This document shows positions 1-6,859 of a DNA stretch of 11,177 nt, in pieces (positions within the stretch are counted from its first letter, which is position 1; each line of letters starts with the position of its first letter). The stretch is from Candidatus Fermentithermobacillaceae bacterium UBA3907 (GTDB lineage Bacteria > Bacillota > Sulfobacillia > Fermentithermobacillales > Fermentithermobacillaceae), in the NCBI GenBank assembly GCA_002391545.1, contig DGFF01000073.1:1-11177 (forward strand), given 5' to 3'. The notes below the pieces were generated by a model that ran no database searches, was not told where the DNA came from, and worked only from the letters and a program-made list of their open reading frames with translations. The position numbers and the translations under genes are program-made.

Positions 1-19
1 AGATGTGTATAAGAGACAG
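1..19 (+). other. Tn5/Nextera mosaic-end adapter (library artefact)
   Basis: The first 19 bases read AGATGTGTATAAGAGACAG, an exact match to the transferred strand of the Tn5 mosaic end used in tagmentation libraries. It is almost certainly untrimmed adapter at a contig end, not genome. In the reading frame of the following gene it carries a TAA at 10-12, so it falsely closes that gene's frame. Real sequence begins at about base 20. Confidence 0.95.
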
Positions 20-819
20 GTGTGGGGAGAAGCATAACCCTGGAGAAAACTCCGGAAAAGATAGTATCTTTGTCACCGGCGCACACTGAAATTCTATTTG
101 CTTTAGGACTTGGAGACAAAGTGGTTGGCGTAAGCAATTGGTGTAATAAGCCGGAAGAAGCGCTAGAAAAAGAGAAAGTGGGAGATGCTTTCAGTCTAAA
201 CAAGGAGAAATTGGTTAGTTTGAAACCAGATATCGTATTCATTCCTGGAAGCGCAGATTCCCCGCAGGTAAAGGAGATAGAAGATCTAGGCATTCCTGTC
301 TATGTGTCAAATCCTGCAACTGTCTCAGAGGTGTTCGAAGAGATAGAAAGGGTTGCTGAAGTGACTGGTGTTGCAGATAAAGGGCGCCAACTTGTCGAGG
401 AGATGCAGGAAGAATTGGGCAAGTTAAAAGGAAAGCTAGAAGAACATGAAGGCCCGAAGCCTACTGTTTTAATAGTTTTGGATCCTGACTTGTGGACGGT
501 AGGACCTGGTTCATTTCTGGATGAAGTTCTTACCTTAGCAGGTGGGGAAAACGTAGTAAGTGACGTTGACTTGCAGTATTTGCAGGTGAGCATGGAGGAA
601 GTTTTAGTGAGAGATCCAGACGTGATCTTGATTACAGTGCCCGAAGACCAGAGCGCTGGACTGCAAGCTATGCCAGGATGGTCTGAGTTGCGGGCAGTCA
701 GAGAGGGCAAGGTTTACTATGTTGACGGAGACCTAGTTAGCAGACCCGGTCCTTCCATAGTAGACGGTGTAAAAGAAATTGCACGCTACCTGTACCCAGA
801 TTTGGATTTGGAGATTTAG
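20..819 (+). CDS. ABC transporter substrate-binding protein, BtuF/FecB-like (5' partial)
   Basis: This is the extracytoplasmic binding protein of a cobalamin or ferric-siderophore type importer. It would capture the ligand outside the membrane and deliver it to the permease encoded next. The readable part (about 265 residues from base 22) opens with a PEKIVSLSPAHTEILFALGLGDKVVGVS segment (split here as PEKIVSLSPAHTEI and LFALGLGDKVVGVS), typical of the periplasmic-binding type-2 (BtuF-like) fold. A CNKPEEA stretch at about residues 41-47 recalls the CNYPPEA motif of cobalamin binders. A long charged central helix lies near 105-142, and the second lobe begins around KPTVLIVLD (146-154). The GTG at 22 is not the real start: the signal peptide or lipobox and some tens of residues are lost at the contig end. 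The stop is TAG at 817-819. The substrate (cobalamin, haem or siderophore) cannot be fixed from sequence; cobalamin is a mild preference. Confidence 0.88.
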
Positions 820-834
820 ATGTGTAGAGGTAAC

Positions 835-872
835 AAAGACAGTCTAAAAGACAGTTTAAGGATGATTTAAGG
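835..872 (+). repeat. short tandem repeats in leader of permease gene
   Basis: AAAGACAGTCTA (835-846) is followed directly by AAAGACAGTTTA (847-858), 11 of 12 bases identical. TTTAAGG then occurs twice with an 11-base period (855-861 and 866-872). The repeats fill most of the 73-base gap between the binding protein and permease genes. No function is evident. Confidence 0.5.
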
Positions 873-892
873 CGTAAAAGAAAGGGAGGCCC

Positions 893-1930
893 ATGACAGA
901 GTACTCTAATGGTAGAAAAGTAAAGCAGTCTAAGTGGCTATTCGTAGCCGCATCCATAGGCTTATCTGCGGTTAGCATATTTTTGGGCCTGTCATTCGGC
1001 AGCGTATCTGTTTCTTTCAAAGAAATTATAAGTGCGCTTCTGGCAGGTCCTGGTCTTGAAACAGACGACATAGCGTACACCATTTTGTGGACGCTCAGGT
1101 TTCCCAGAGTCCTTTTAGCTCTTATTGAAGGGGCTTCTCTTGGTGTAGCAGGTGCCGCCATGCAAGGTTTATTTAGGAACCCTATGGCAGATCCTTACGT
1201 GCTCGGAGTATCGTCTGGAGCCTCCCTTGGCGCCGTCTTAGGTATTGTATTTGGATTTGGGAAAGTTCTAGGCTTGTGGTCTCTTCCAATCTTGGCGTTT
1301 GCAGGAGCTTTTTTGTCTACAGGAATTGTGTATCTTTTGTCTACGAAAAATGGGCGCACTGATACTTGGACTTTGCTGCTAGCTGGCATAGCAGTTTCCA
1401 GCTTGATTTCCTCAATTATCGCCTTTCTTATGGTCCTTTTCAGACAGCGGGTAGAGGAAATAGTGTTTTGGACTATGGGTGGTCTCGGAAGAACCTCCTG
1501 GAAAGTAGTGGGAGCCGCTTTGCCCTATGCGTTATTCGGATCCGCGGTTTTGTGGTTTCAATCAATGGCTCTGAACGCATTTTCTTTTGGGGAAGAAGCG
1601 GCTTTTCATATGGGTGTGCCAGTTGAAACTGTCAAACGTCGAATCTTGTGGGGTAGTTCAATTGCCACTGCCAGTTGTGTGGCATTTACCGGGCCTATTG
1701 GATTTATTGGTCTAATAGTGCCCCACGTGGTGAGGATTTTGATAGGACCAGATCACAGGTGGCTAATACCTGCGTCTGCCTTGGTCGGTGGTAACGCCCT
1801 GATCTTGGCCGACCTTTTGGCGCGTACCATCGTCCCGCCCCTGGAAATTCCAGTAGGAGTTATTACTTCGTTGTGCGGAGCCCCTTTCTTTTTGTATCTT
1901 TTGGCTAAAACCAGAAAGGGAGGGATGTAA
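893..1930 (+). CDS. FecCD-family ABC transporter permease (BtuC-like)
   Basis: This is the inner-membrane permease of the importer, expected to work as a homodimer forming the translocation path for vitamin B12, haem or an Fe3+-siderophore. The 345-residue length is normal for the family. An N-terminal membrane segment (about 14-34) is followed by LRFPR (68-72), then ASLGVAGAAMQGLFRNPMAD (81-100) and LGVSSGASLGA (104-114). GPIGFIGLIVPHVVR (267-281), GPDHRW (285-290) and the C-terminal PPLEIPVG and GAPFF motifs (315-333) are all FecCD hallmarks. About ten hydrophobic segments are visible. The ATG at 893 has GGGAGG at 884-889, only 3 bases away. The gene ends 2 bases before the ATPase gene, so the two are almost certainly co-transcribed and co-translated. 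Substrate specificity is not resolved. Confidence 0.93.
   Translation: MTEYSNGRKVKQSKWLFVAASIGLSAVSIFLGLSFGSVSVSFKEIISALLAGPGLETDDIAYTILWTLRFPRVLLALIEGASLGVAGAAMQGLFRNPMADPYVLGVSSGASLGAVLGIVFGFGKVLGLWSLPILAFAGAFLSTGIVYLLSTKNGRTDTWTLLLAGIAVSSLISSIIAFLMVLFRQRVEEIVFWTMGGLGRTSWKVVGAALPYALFGSAVLWFQSMALNAFSFGEEAAFHMGVPVETVKRRILWGSSIATASCVAFTGPIGFIGLIVPHVVRILIGPDHRWLIPASALVGGNALILADLLARTIVPPLEIPVGVITSLCGAPFFLYLLAKTRKGGM
1918..1925 (+). promoter_or_regulatory. ribosome binding site fixing the ATPase GTG start
   Basis: GGGAGGGA lies inside the 3' end of the permease gene, 7 bases before the GTG at 1933. The in-frame ATG at 1945 has only a weak GGGG upstream, so this site favours the GTG start. Confidence 0.6.
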
Positions 1931-1932
1931 AC

Positions 1933-2724
1933 GTGGGGTCAGACATGGGGATAAAGTTGAACGGTCTATCATTTTCGTACGGGGGTAGCGTCACGTTAAG
2001 CGGGATCGATCTGGAAATCCCGCGTGGCACCCTTGCAGCCCTTTTAGGACCTAATGGAGCTGGAAAAAGCACTCTGTTGAAGAATATTTCTGGATACTTG
2101 AAGCCTCAAAAAGGTGAGGTTCTGGTATGTGGAAAACCTGTTCACTCCCTAAAGGACAAAGAGAGGAGTCGGATTGTGACGTATTTGGCGCCTGAAAGCC
2201 GTTCCTCCTTTGATTTTAGTGTAGAAGAAGTTGTGATGATGGGCAGGCTTCCATACTCAGAGTCCATTTTGTCCCATTCTCCTGATGATCTTCAGGCCGC
2301 CGAAGAAGCTATGCGCATAACACAGGTAGAGCATCTTCGGCACAGGCCGGTGACGTCCCTTTCTTCAGGCGAACAGCAAAGGGTTCAGATCGCTCGAGCT
2401 ATCTGTCAGGATCCTGATGTTTTTTTGCTGGACGAACCTACTGCTCACCTTGATATGTCTTTCGAATTGGAGATTATGGAACTTGTAAAGGAATTGGCTG
2501 AAGAAGGCCGTACGGTGTTTGCTATTTTGCACGATGTGAATCTTGCGCTCAGATACGCTTCCCAGTTGTTTTTTATGAAAGAAGGTTCTCTGGCATATTG
2601 CCTTGAGGCTAACCAAGTATCCTCGGATGTGATTAGAGATGTCTACGGTGTAGACGCTCGAATACTAGAAGATGCAGAGTCTGGTATCAAGTTTGTTTTG
2701 CCCTATTCTATCTCCCGCTTGTAA
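1933..2724 (+). CDS. ABC transporter ATP-binding protein (BtuD/FecE-like)
   Basis: This cytoplasmic ATPase drives the FecCD-type importer. Of its 263 residues, Walker A is GPNGAGKST (39-47), the signature LSSGEQQR (143-150), Walker B VFLLDEPT (163-170), the D-loop AHLD (171-174), and the switch histidine is H200 in ILHD. The GTG start is chosen from its ribosome binding site; an ATG at 1945 is the alternative. The oddity is the Q-loop. Relatives usually read YVPQ or YLPQ before the FxFTVxEVVxMGR block. Here the segment is YLAPES (84-89), followed by FDFSVEEVVMMGR (93-105), so without gaps the conserved glutamine position is proline. All other catalytic motifs are intact, so the protein is probably active. 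It closes the importer operon; hrcA follows after its own promoter. Confidence 0.92.
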   Translation: MGSDMGIKLNGLSFSYGGSVTLSGIDLEIPRGTLAALLGPNGAGKSTLLKNISGYLKPQKGEVLVCGKPVHSLKDKERSRIVTYLAPESRSSFDFSVEEVVMMGRLPYSESILSHSPDDLQAAEEAMRITQVEHLRHRPVTSLSSGEQQRVQIARAICQDPDVFLLDEPTAHLDMSFELEIMELVKELAEEGRTVFAILHDVNLALRYASQLFFMKEGSLAYCLEANQVSSDVIRDVYGVDARILEDAESGIKFVLPYSISRL

Positions 2725-2758
2725 AGGTCTCACTGGCGTTATCCCATTTTTCTATCTA

Positions 2759-2787
2759 TTGACACATGAGTCATCCCATGCTATCTT
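2759..2787 (+). promoter_or_regulatory. sigmaA-type promoter of hrcA
   Basis: A perfect -35 TTGACA (2759-2764) and a -10 TATCTT (2782-2787) are separated by 17 bases. The predicted transcription start, about 2794, falls at the left edge of the CIRCE operator. Bound HrcA would therefore block polymerase directly. Confidence 0.8.
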
Positions 2788-2795
2788 CGAATTGG

Positions 2796-2822
2796 TTAGC
2801 ACTCTCAACTTAAGAGTGCTAA
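2796..2822 (+). promoter_or_regulatory. CIRCE operator (HrcA binding site)
   Basis: TTAGCACTC (2796-2804), a 9-base spacer, then GAGTGCTAA (2814-2822) is an exact match to the CIRCE consensus inverted repeat. It sits just downstream of the -10 box and upstream of hrcA, as expected for an autoregulated class I heat-shock operon. This is the only CIRCE element seen in the window. Confidence 0.97.
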
Positions 2823-2844
2823 AGAAAAAAAAGGGGGGGATAGC

Positions 2845-3870
2845 GTGGCACTTGATGATAGGAAAGCTCAGATACTGTCAGCGGTAATAGAGGAATATGT
2901 CAAAACTGGGCTTCCTGTAGGGTCAAGGGCTATAGCCCGGAGATACCAGCTTGGAGTGAGCCCGGCTACAATTAGAAATGAAATGGGTGATCTCGAGGAA
3001 ATGGGATATTTGGGTAAGACTCATACCTCCTCTGGGAGAGTACCGTCTGATAAAGGCTATAGAGTGTACGTCGATGAGCTTATGGGCGATGCCAGACTTT
3101 CCCAGCGTGAGTCTCAGATGCTGGAGTCCTTTTTTCGCTCAAAAATTAAGGATGTAGAATCTTTGCTCAAAGAGGCAGTGAAAGCTCTTTCTGAAGCGAC
3201 CAATTATCTGGCGTTTGTGCTTGGCCCAGAGTACGAAACCACAACCATCGAGGCCATTCATTTGCTGCCTGTGACTTTGGATAAAGCGTTACTTGTAATA
3301 GTGAGCGACATAGGTTTTGTGGAAAACTGTCTCATTGACGTGCCTGCTATGTCCAGGGAAGAAATGGAATACGTTTCTCAGATGCTATGCGAGCATCTTT
3401 GCCATATAAGCCTTAGCCGGGTAAAGGATAAAGCCCAGAACCTTCTAAAACGGGAGACGTCTCGATATGCTGACATAATTGTCCAGGTGGCAGATTTCTT
3501 AGATAGCATGACCGAGGATTCTGAAAGTGAAAGGTTGTATATGGGAGGAGCCGCCAATCTGCTTAAACAGCCCGAGTTTAAAGATCCTGATCGGGTGCAA
3601 GAACTCATGCAGACGTTGAAAAACGGTTCCCTGGCGAAAAACATTATGATTACTGAGCCACCGAGCACGGATCCGGCAGTTACTATTGGGGACGAAAACC
3701 GGATTGAGACCGTAAAAGAGTTTAGCTTTGTCTACGGAACGTTTAGAGTTGGCTCGAGCGAAGGTAAAATAGGCATCTTTGGACCCAAAAGGATGAACTA
3801 TCCTAGGGCAGTGGCGGTAGTGAGTTTCTTCGAAAGGAACCTGAACGAAATACTAGATGTTACAGACTGA
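2845..3870 (+). CDS. hrcA: heat-inducible transcription repressor HrcA
   Basis: HrcA binds CIRCE elements and represses chaperone genes until heat or unfolded protein titrates the system. The 341-residue protein has an N-terminal winged helix-turn-helix (about 1-75) with the signatures SPATIRNEM (39-47) and HTSSGRVPSDKGYRVYVD (60-77). A central GAF-like and dimerisation region follows, and the C-terminus carries GPKRMNYPRAV (313-323), matching the family. Length is normal. The GTG start at 2845 is preceded by a strong G-rich site at 2833-2840 (seven Gs then A), itself preceded by eight As. The perfect CIRCE 22 bases upstream shows that it represses its own operon. In most Firmicutes grpE and dnaK follow; here the chaperonin gene follows after 148 bases. 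HrcA activity usually depends on GroEL in Bacillus; whether this chaperonin replaces GroEL as the sensor is unknown. Confidence 0.97.
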   Translation: MALDDRKAQILSAVIEEYVKTGLPVGSRAIARRYQLGVSPATIRNEMGDLEEMGYLGKTHTSSGRVPSDKGYRVYVDELMGDARLSQRESQMLESFFRSKIKDVESLLKEAVKALSEATNYLAFVLGPEYETTTIEAIHLLPVTLDKALLVIVSDIGFVENCLIDVPAMSREEMEYVSQMLCEHLCHISLSRVKDKAQNLLKRETSRYADIIVQVADFLDSMTEDSESERLYMGGAANLLKQPEFKDPDRVQELMQTLKNGSLAKNIMITEPPSTDPAVTIGDENRIETVKEFSFVYGTFRVGSSEGKIGIFGPKRMNYPRAVAVVSFFERNLNEILDVTD

Positions 3871-3920
3871 ACAATGCAACCGACCTTGAAATACTTCATT
3901 TTACACAGTGTGTTTGTACG

Positions 3921-3950
3921 TTGATATATGCGTGTATTTTGGTCTATACT
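3921..3950 (+). promoter_or_regulatory. putative sigmaA promoter for the chaperonin gene
   Basis: TTGATA (3921-3926) and TATACT (3945-3950), 18 bases apart, lie in the hrcA-chaperonin gap, 68 bases before the GTG start. No CIRCE sequence is present here. A short palindrome, ACACAGTGTGT (3903-3913), sits just upstream of the -35. The promoter would allow chaperonin and dnaJ expression independent of HrcA. This is predicted from sequence only. Confidence 0.5.
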
Positions 3951-4018
3951 CAGAAGGTGCAAGAACAAAAGTTCAATGACAAAGAGAAACAGTATACCAA
4001 GATCTGGGAGGGACTTAA

Positions 4019-5608
4019 GTGACGCTGAGACAGGCAGCCCAGGGTTCGGAAATTGACCAGAGACTAGCAGCGCTTTTGACAAATGTAAATGCTGTTCGCG
4101 CCATTGCGTCGGCGGTTGAAGGTACCATAGGACCAAAAGGATTGGACACTCTTTTAGTAGATAGATTCGGGGAAGTGGTTATCACAAATGATGGTATGAC
4201 CATTCTTACGAGAATGGACGTAAACCATCCCGCGGCAAAAATGGTGATAAACACCGCTAAAGCCCAAGAAGAAGAAGTCGGTGATGGAACCACTACTGCG
4301 ACAATTATAGCAGGTGCCCTTGTGACAGAAGGTTTTAACCAGGTGGCAAGGGGAGTGCCTGTGACTAGAGTCATCGAAGGTATCAAGATTGGTATTGCAA
4401 AAGCAGTAGAGTACATCGAAGACAAAGCTACGAAAGTCGATGGAATTAAAGACCCTCTTCTCCGTCAAATAGCTCTCGTAGCAGGTAGGAACAATGAAGA
4501 TATAGCGGATTTGGTGATATCAGCTGCTGAGATGGTTGGAAAGGAAAAACTTCTAGATCAAAGGTTTAGATTTTCAGAGATAATTACCGCTAAAGAAGGC
4601 GCAGAGAATCAGGTGTTTCCTGGTATTATTGTGGACAAGAAGAGACTTAATGAGGAAATGCCCGAAGATATAGAAAACCCAGTAATACTGGTGATAGATG
4701 ATGCACTTGAAGCAGAGGAAATTGAAGAAGAGGCGTTGGCTACGGAAGCTGGGTTCCGCAGGTATATGGAACTTCAGGAAGAGTTCAAGAAGAATCTGAA
4801 AAAAATAGTCGAACTGGGCGTCAATTTCATCGTTATAGATAAGGGCATAAGTGACGTTGCCGAAGAGATGCTTACAGATGCTGGAGTTATGGTAGTTACG
4901 AGAGTTGCGTCTTCTGATCTTCGTAGAGTCGCTGAACATACTGGGGCGAGACCCATAAAACGAACTGGACTCAAAAAGGCTGAAGAGGATCTGAAGAATT
5001 ATTTAGGTTATGCAGACCGAGTATATGAAGACGAAAAACTAAAGTGCATAAAGGTTATTGGAGGCAAAGGCAAATCTGCTGCTACCATTTTGGTAGGGGC
5101 TAGCACTCAAGAAGTACGTGGCGAGCGCGAACGTATTTGCAACGATGCGGCTTCTTCGGTTCAGGCTGCGATTAAAGGCGGCGTGGTTCCGGGAGGGGGC
5201 GCCATCGAGATAGGTTGTGCTAGAGAAGTAGACAAACTCAGAGCGAGTCAAAGAGGAATGCAAGCTTATGGGCTTCAATGTGTTGTAGAGGCGCTAAAAA
5301 AGCCTCTAGCCCAGATCGTTTCAAATGCGGGGTTCAATCCGCTTGAGAAAACCGGTGATGTAATCGCTCGTCAGACCGAAGAGGATAACCTAAACTTAGC
5401 TGTGGATTGCGAAACAGGCGAAGTAACAGATATGTTGGAGTTAGGGATTGTGGATCCAGCGCCTGTGAAGATATATGCGCTAAAAGCGGCTATGGAGATA
5501 GCGTGCGCGATTTTGAGAATAGATACAATAATTAAGAAGAAAGATGAAGAAGATGAAGGCAATAAGAAAGGTACGCAATCATATAGATCCATGGAGGAAG
5601 GCTTTTGA
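4019..5608 (+). CDS. Group III (archaeal-like) bacterial chaperonin
   Basis: This is a thermosome-type chaperonin subunit (529 residues), expected to form a double-ring ATPase folding chamber in the cytosol. Equatorial ATP-site motifs are GPKGLDTLLVD (38-48), TNDGMTIL (56-63) and GDGTTT (88-93), with NDAASS near 375-380 and GGVVPGGGAIE (387-397) in the second half. The C-terminal KIYALKAAMEIACAILRID block matches thermosome subunits rather than GroEL. The apical domain has a charged stretch (about 231-262) where Group II proteins carry the helical protrusion that acts as a built-in lid, so no GroES is expected. The tail (507-529) is charged and lacks the GGM repeats of GroEL. The GTG start has GGGAGGGA at 4006-4013. 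Bacterial Group III chaperonins found within hsp70 operons (prototype in Carboxydothermus hydrogenoformans) are the matching known class. The gene sits where grpE and dnaK normally lie and overlaps dnaJ by 4 bases. Confidence 0.93.
   Translation: MTLRQAAQGSEIDQRLAALLTNVNAVRAIASAVEGTIGPKGLDTLLVDRFGEVVITNDGMTILTRMDVNHPAAKMVINTAKAQEEEVGDGTTTATIIAGALVTEGFNQVARGVPVTRVIEGIKIGIAKAVEYIEDKATKVDGIKDPLLRQIALVAGRNNEDIADLVISAAEMVGKEKLLDQRFRFSEIITAKEGAENQVFPGIIVDKKRLNEEMPEDIENPVILVIDDALEAEEIEEEALATEAGFRRYMELQEEFKKNLKKIVELGVNFIVIDKGISDVAEEMLTDAGVMVVTRVASSDLRRVAEHTGARPIKRTGLKKAEEDLKNYLGYADRVYEDEKLKCIKVIGGKGKSAATILVGASTQEVRGERERICNDAASSVQAAIKGGVVPGGGAIEIGCAREVDKLRASQRGMQAYGLQCVVEALKKPLAQIVSNAGFNPLEKTGDVIARQTEEDNLNLAVDCETGEVTDMLELGIVDPAPVKIYALKAAMEIACAILRIDTIIKKKDEEDEGNKKGTQSYRSMEEGF
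5593..5600 (+). promoter_or_regulatory. ribosome binding site fixing the dnaJ TTG start
   Basis: GGAGGAAG lies within the last codons of the chaperonin gene, with its GGAGG core 7 bases before TTG at 5605. The TTGA overlap of start and stop codons suggests translational coupling. Confidence 0.7.
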
Positions 5609-6774
5609 GTAAAGACTATTATGAAATACTAGGCGTGAGCAGGGATGCGGATCAGGATGAAATAAAGCGGGCGTTTAGGAACCTTGCTAAGAAATACCAT
5701 CCAGATGCTAATCCTGACGATCCTACTGCTGAGGCCAAGTTTAAAGAAATAAATGAGGCTTATGAGGTGCTCTCGGATCCCCAGAAGCGTGCAAATTACG
5801 ATGCTTATGGGAATGCCGACGGCCCTGTATTTAGAGGTGGCGATTACGGAGGCGCCGGATATGATCCTTTCGAGCACATATTCGGTGATTTTGGCCATTC
5901 GCCATTTGAGGATATTTTTAGTCAATTTGAAAACTTGTTCGGTGGGCCAACTAGGCGCACACGAAGTGATACAGGGCCTGTCCGCGGGAGAGACTTAGAA
6001 GTTACACTGGAAATATCTCTAGAGGAGGCCTTTGCTGGGGCCGAAAAAGATGTAAAAGTGCGCAGGGTGGATCAGTGCTCACGTTGCGATGGGACAGGAG
6101 CTGAACCAGGTTCTACAGTTACGACTTGCTCAACTTGCAATGGTACTGGACAGGTTAGGAGCACTGTGAATACTATGTTTGGCACCATGACCTCTATGAG
6201 GACATGTCCTACGTGCGGAGGCACTGGGCAAACTGTAGAAAAACCTTGTAGGGAGTGCGGCGGTTCGGGCCAAACAGTGGAAGACAAGGTGATAAGAGTT
6301 AAGATACCTGCTGGAGCAGATAATGGGATGCGACTGCGTTTGGCTGGACAAGGCGATGCAGGCAAGCGAGGCGGTCCCCCTGGCGACCTATATGTTAACG
6401 TGGTCGTGAAGCCCCACCCCTTGTTCAAGAGGCAGGGAGACGATTTAATCCTAGAAAGAGAAATAAGTTTTCCTCTCGCAGCGTTGGGTGGCGTAGTCTC
6501 AGTGCCTACTCTCGATGGGGAAGTGGAACTTACTGTTCCTGCTGGCACCCAGCCAGGTGCTGTGTTGCGTCTTAGGAACAAGGGCATGCCAAGATTACGA
6601 GGTAAGGGCCGTGGAGATATGTTGGTTCAGTTGAATGTTCGCGTTCCTACGAGGCTTTCTCCTGAGGAAAAAGAACTTTTGGCTCAACTGGAAGTAGGAG
6701 AAGGAGAGCGACTCTCTGAAGGAAAGTCTTTTTTTAGGCGGCTCAAAGACGCGGCAGGCGGCAAAGACGATTGA
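5605..6774 (+). CDS. dnaJ: chaperone protein DnaJ (Hsp40, type A)
   Basis: This J-domain co-chaperone delivers substrates to, and stimulates the ATPase of, DnaK. The 389-residue protein has a complete J-domain (about 4-68) with HPD at 32-34 and a Gly/Phe-rich linker (about 72-115). Its zinc-binding region has four CxxCxGxG repeats (C158/C161, C175/C178, C201/C204, C215/C218), followed by the C-terminal substrate-binding beta domains containing GDLYV (260-264). All class A hallmarks are intact. The TTG start overlaps the chaperonin stop (TTGA), and the MSKDYYEILGV N-terminus is the standard DnaJ beginning. Its partners dnaK and grpE are not in this window. An intact HPD implies that an Hsp70 exists elsewhere in the genome, unless this DnaJ now also serves the chaperonin, which is speculative. 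Confidence 0.98.
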   Translation: MSKDYYEILGVSRDADQDEIKRAFRNLAKKYHPDANPDDPTAEAKFKEINEAYEVLSDPQKRANYDAYGNADGPVFRGGDYGGAGYDPFEHIFGDFGHSPFEDIFSQFENLFGGPTRRTRSDTGPVRGRDLEVTLEISLEEAFAGAEKDVKVRRVDQCSRCDGTGAEPGSTVTTCSTCNGTGQVRSTVNTMFGTMTSMRTCPTCGGTGQTVEKPCRECGGSGQTVEDKVIRVKIPAGADNGMRLRLAGQGDAGKRGGPPGDLYVNVVVKPHPLFKRQGDDLILEREISFPLAALGGVVSVPTLDGEVELTVPAGTQPGAVLRLRNKGMPRLRGKGRGDMLVQLNVRVPTRLSPEEKELLAQLEVGEGERLSEGKSFFRRLKDAAGGKDD

Positions 6775-6859
6775 CATGAAAGATTCTCTATTCTAAATGG
6801 CAGGTTCTCGCCAGGTTTTCGTAACTTACCTGCGGTAATCATTTTGTCTGGAGGGGTTG

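Noticed and set aside
1..19. Natural transposon terminal repeat
   Set aside because: The exact engineered Tn5 mosaic end at base 1, with no transposase or second end, points to library adapter instead.
2672..2887. Small + strand frame of 71 codons spanning the ATPase end, promoter and CIRCE
   Set aside because: It overlaps two firm genes and the operator, has no family resemblance, and reads through regulatory DNA.
4015..4425. Long antisense frame opposite the chaperonin gene
   Set aside because: It is a codon-bias shadow of a strongly conserved gene, with no recognisable protein features and no promoter support.
4019..5608. Archaeal origin of the whole fragment, based on the thermosome-like protein
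   Set aside because: HrcA, CIRCE, DnaJ, RsmE, MtaB, Ddl and sigmaA-type promoters are bacterial, and bacterial Group III chaperonins are known.
6072..6587. 171-codon antisense frame opposite dnaJ
   Set aside because: It mirrors the Gly/Cys-rich zinc region of dnaJ and has no independent evidence of coding.
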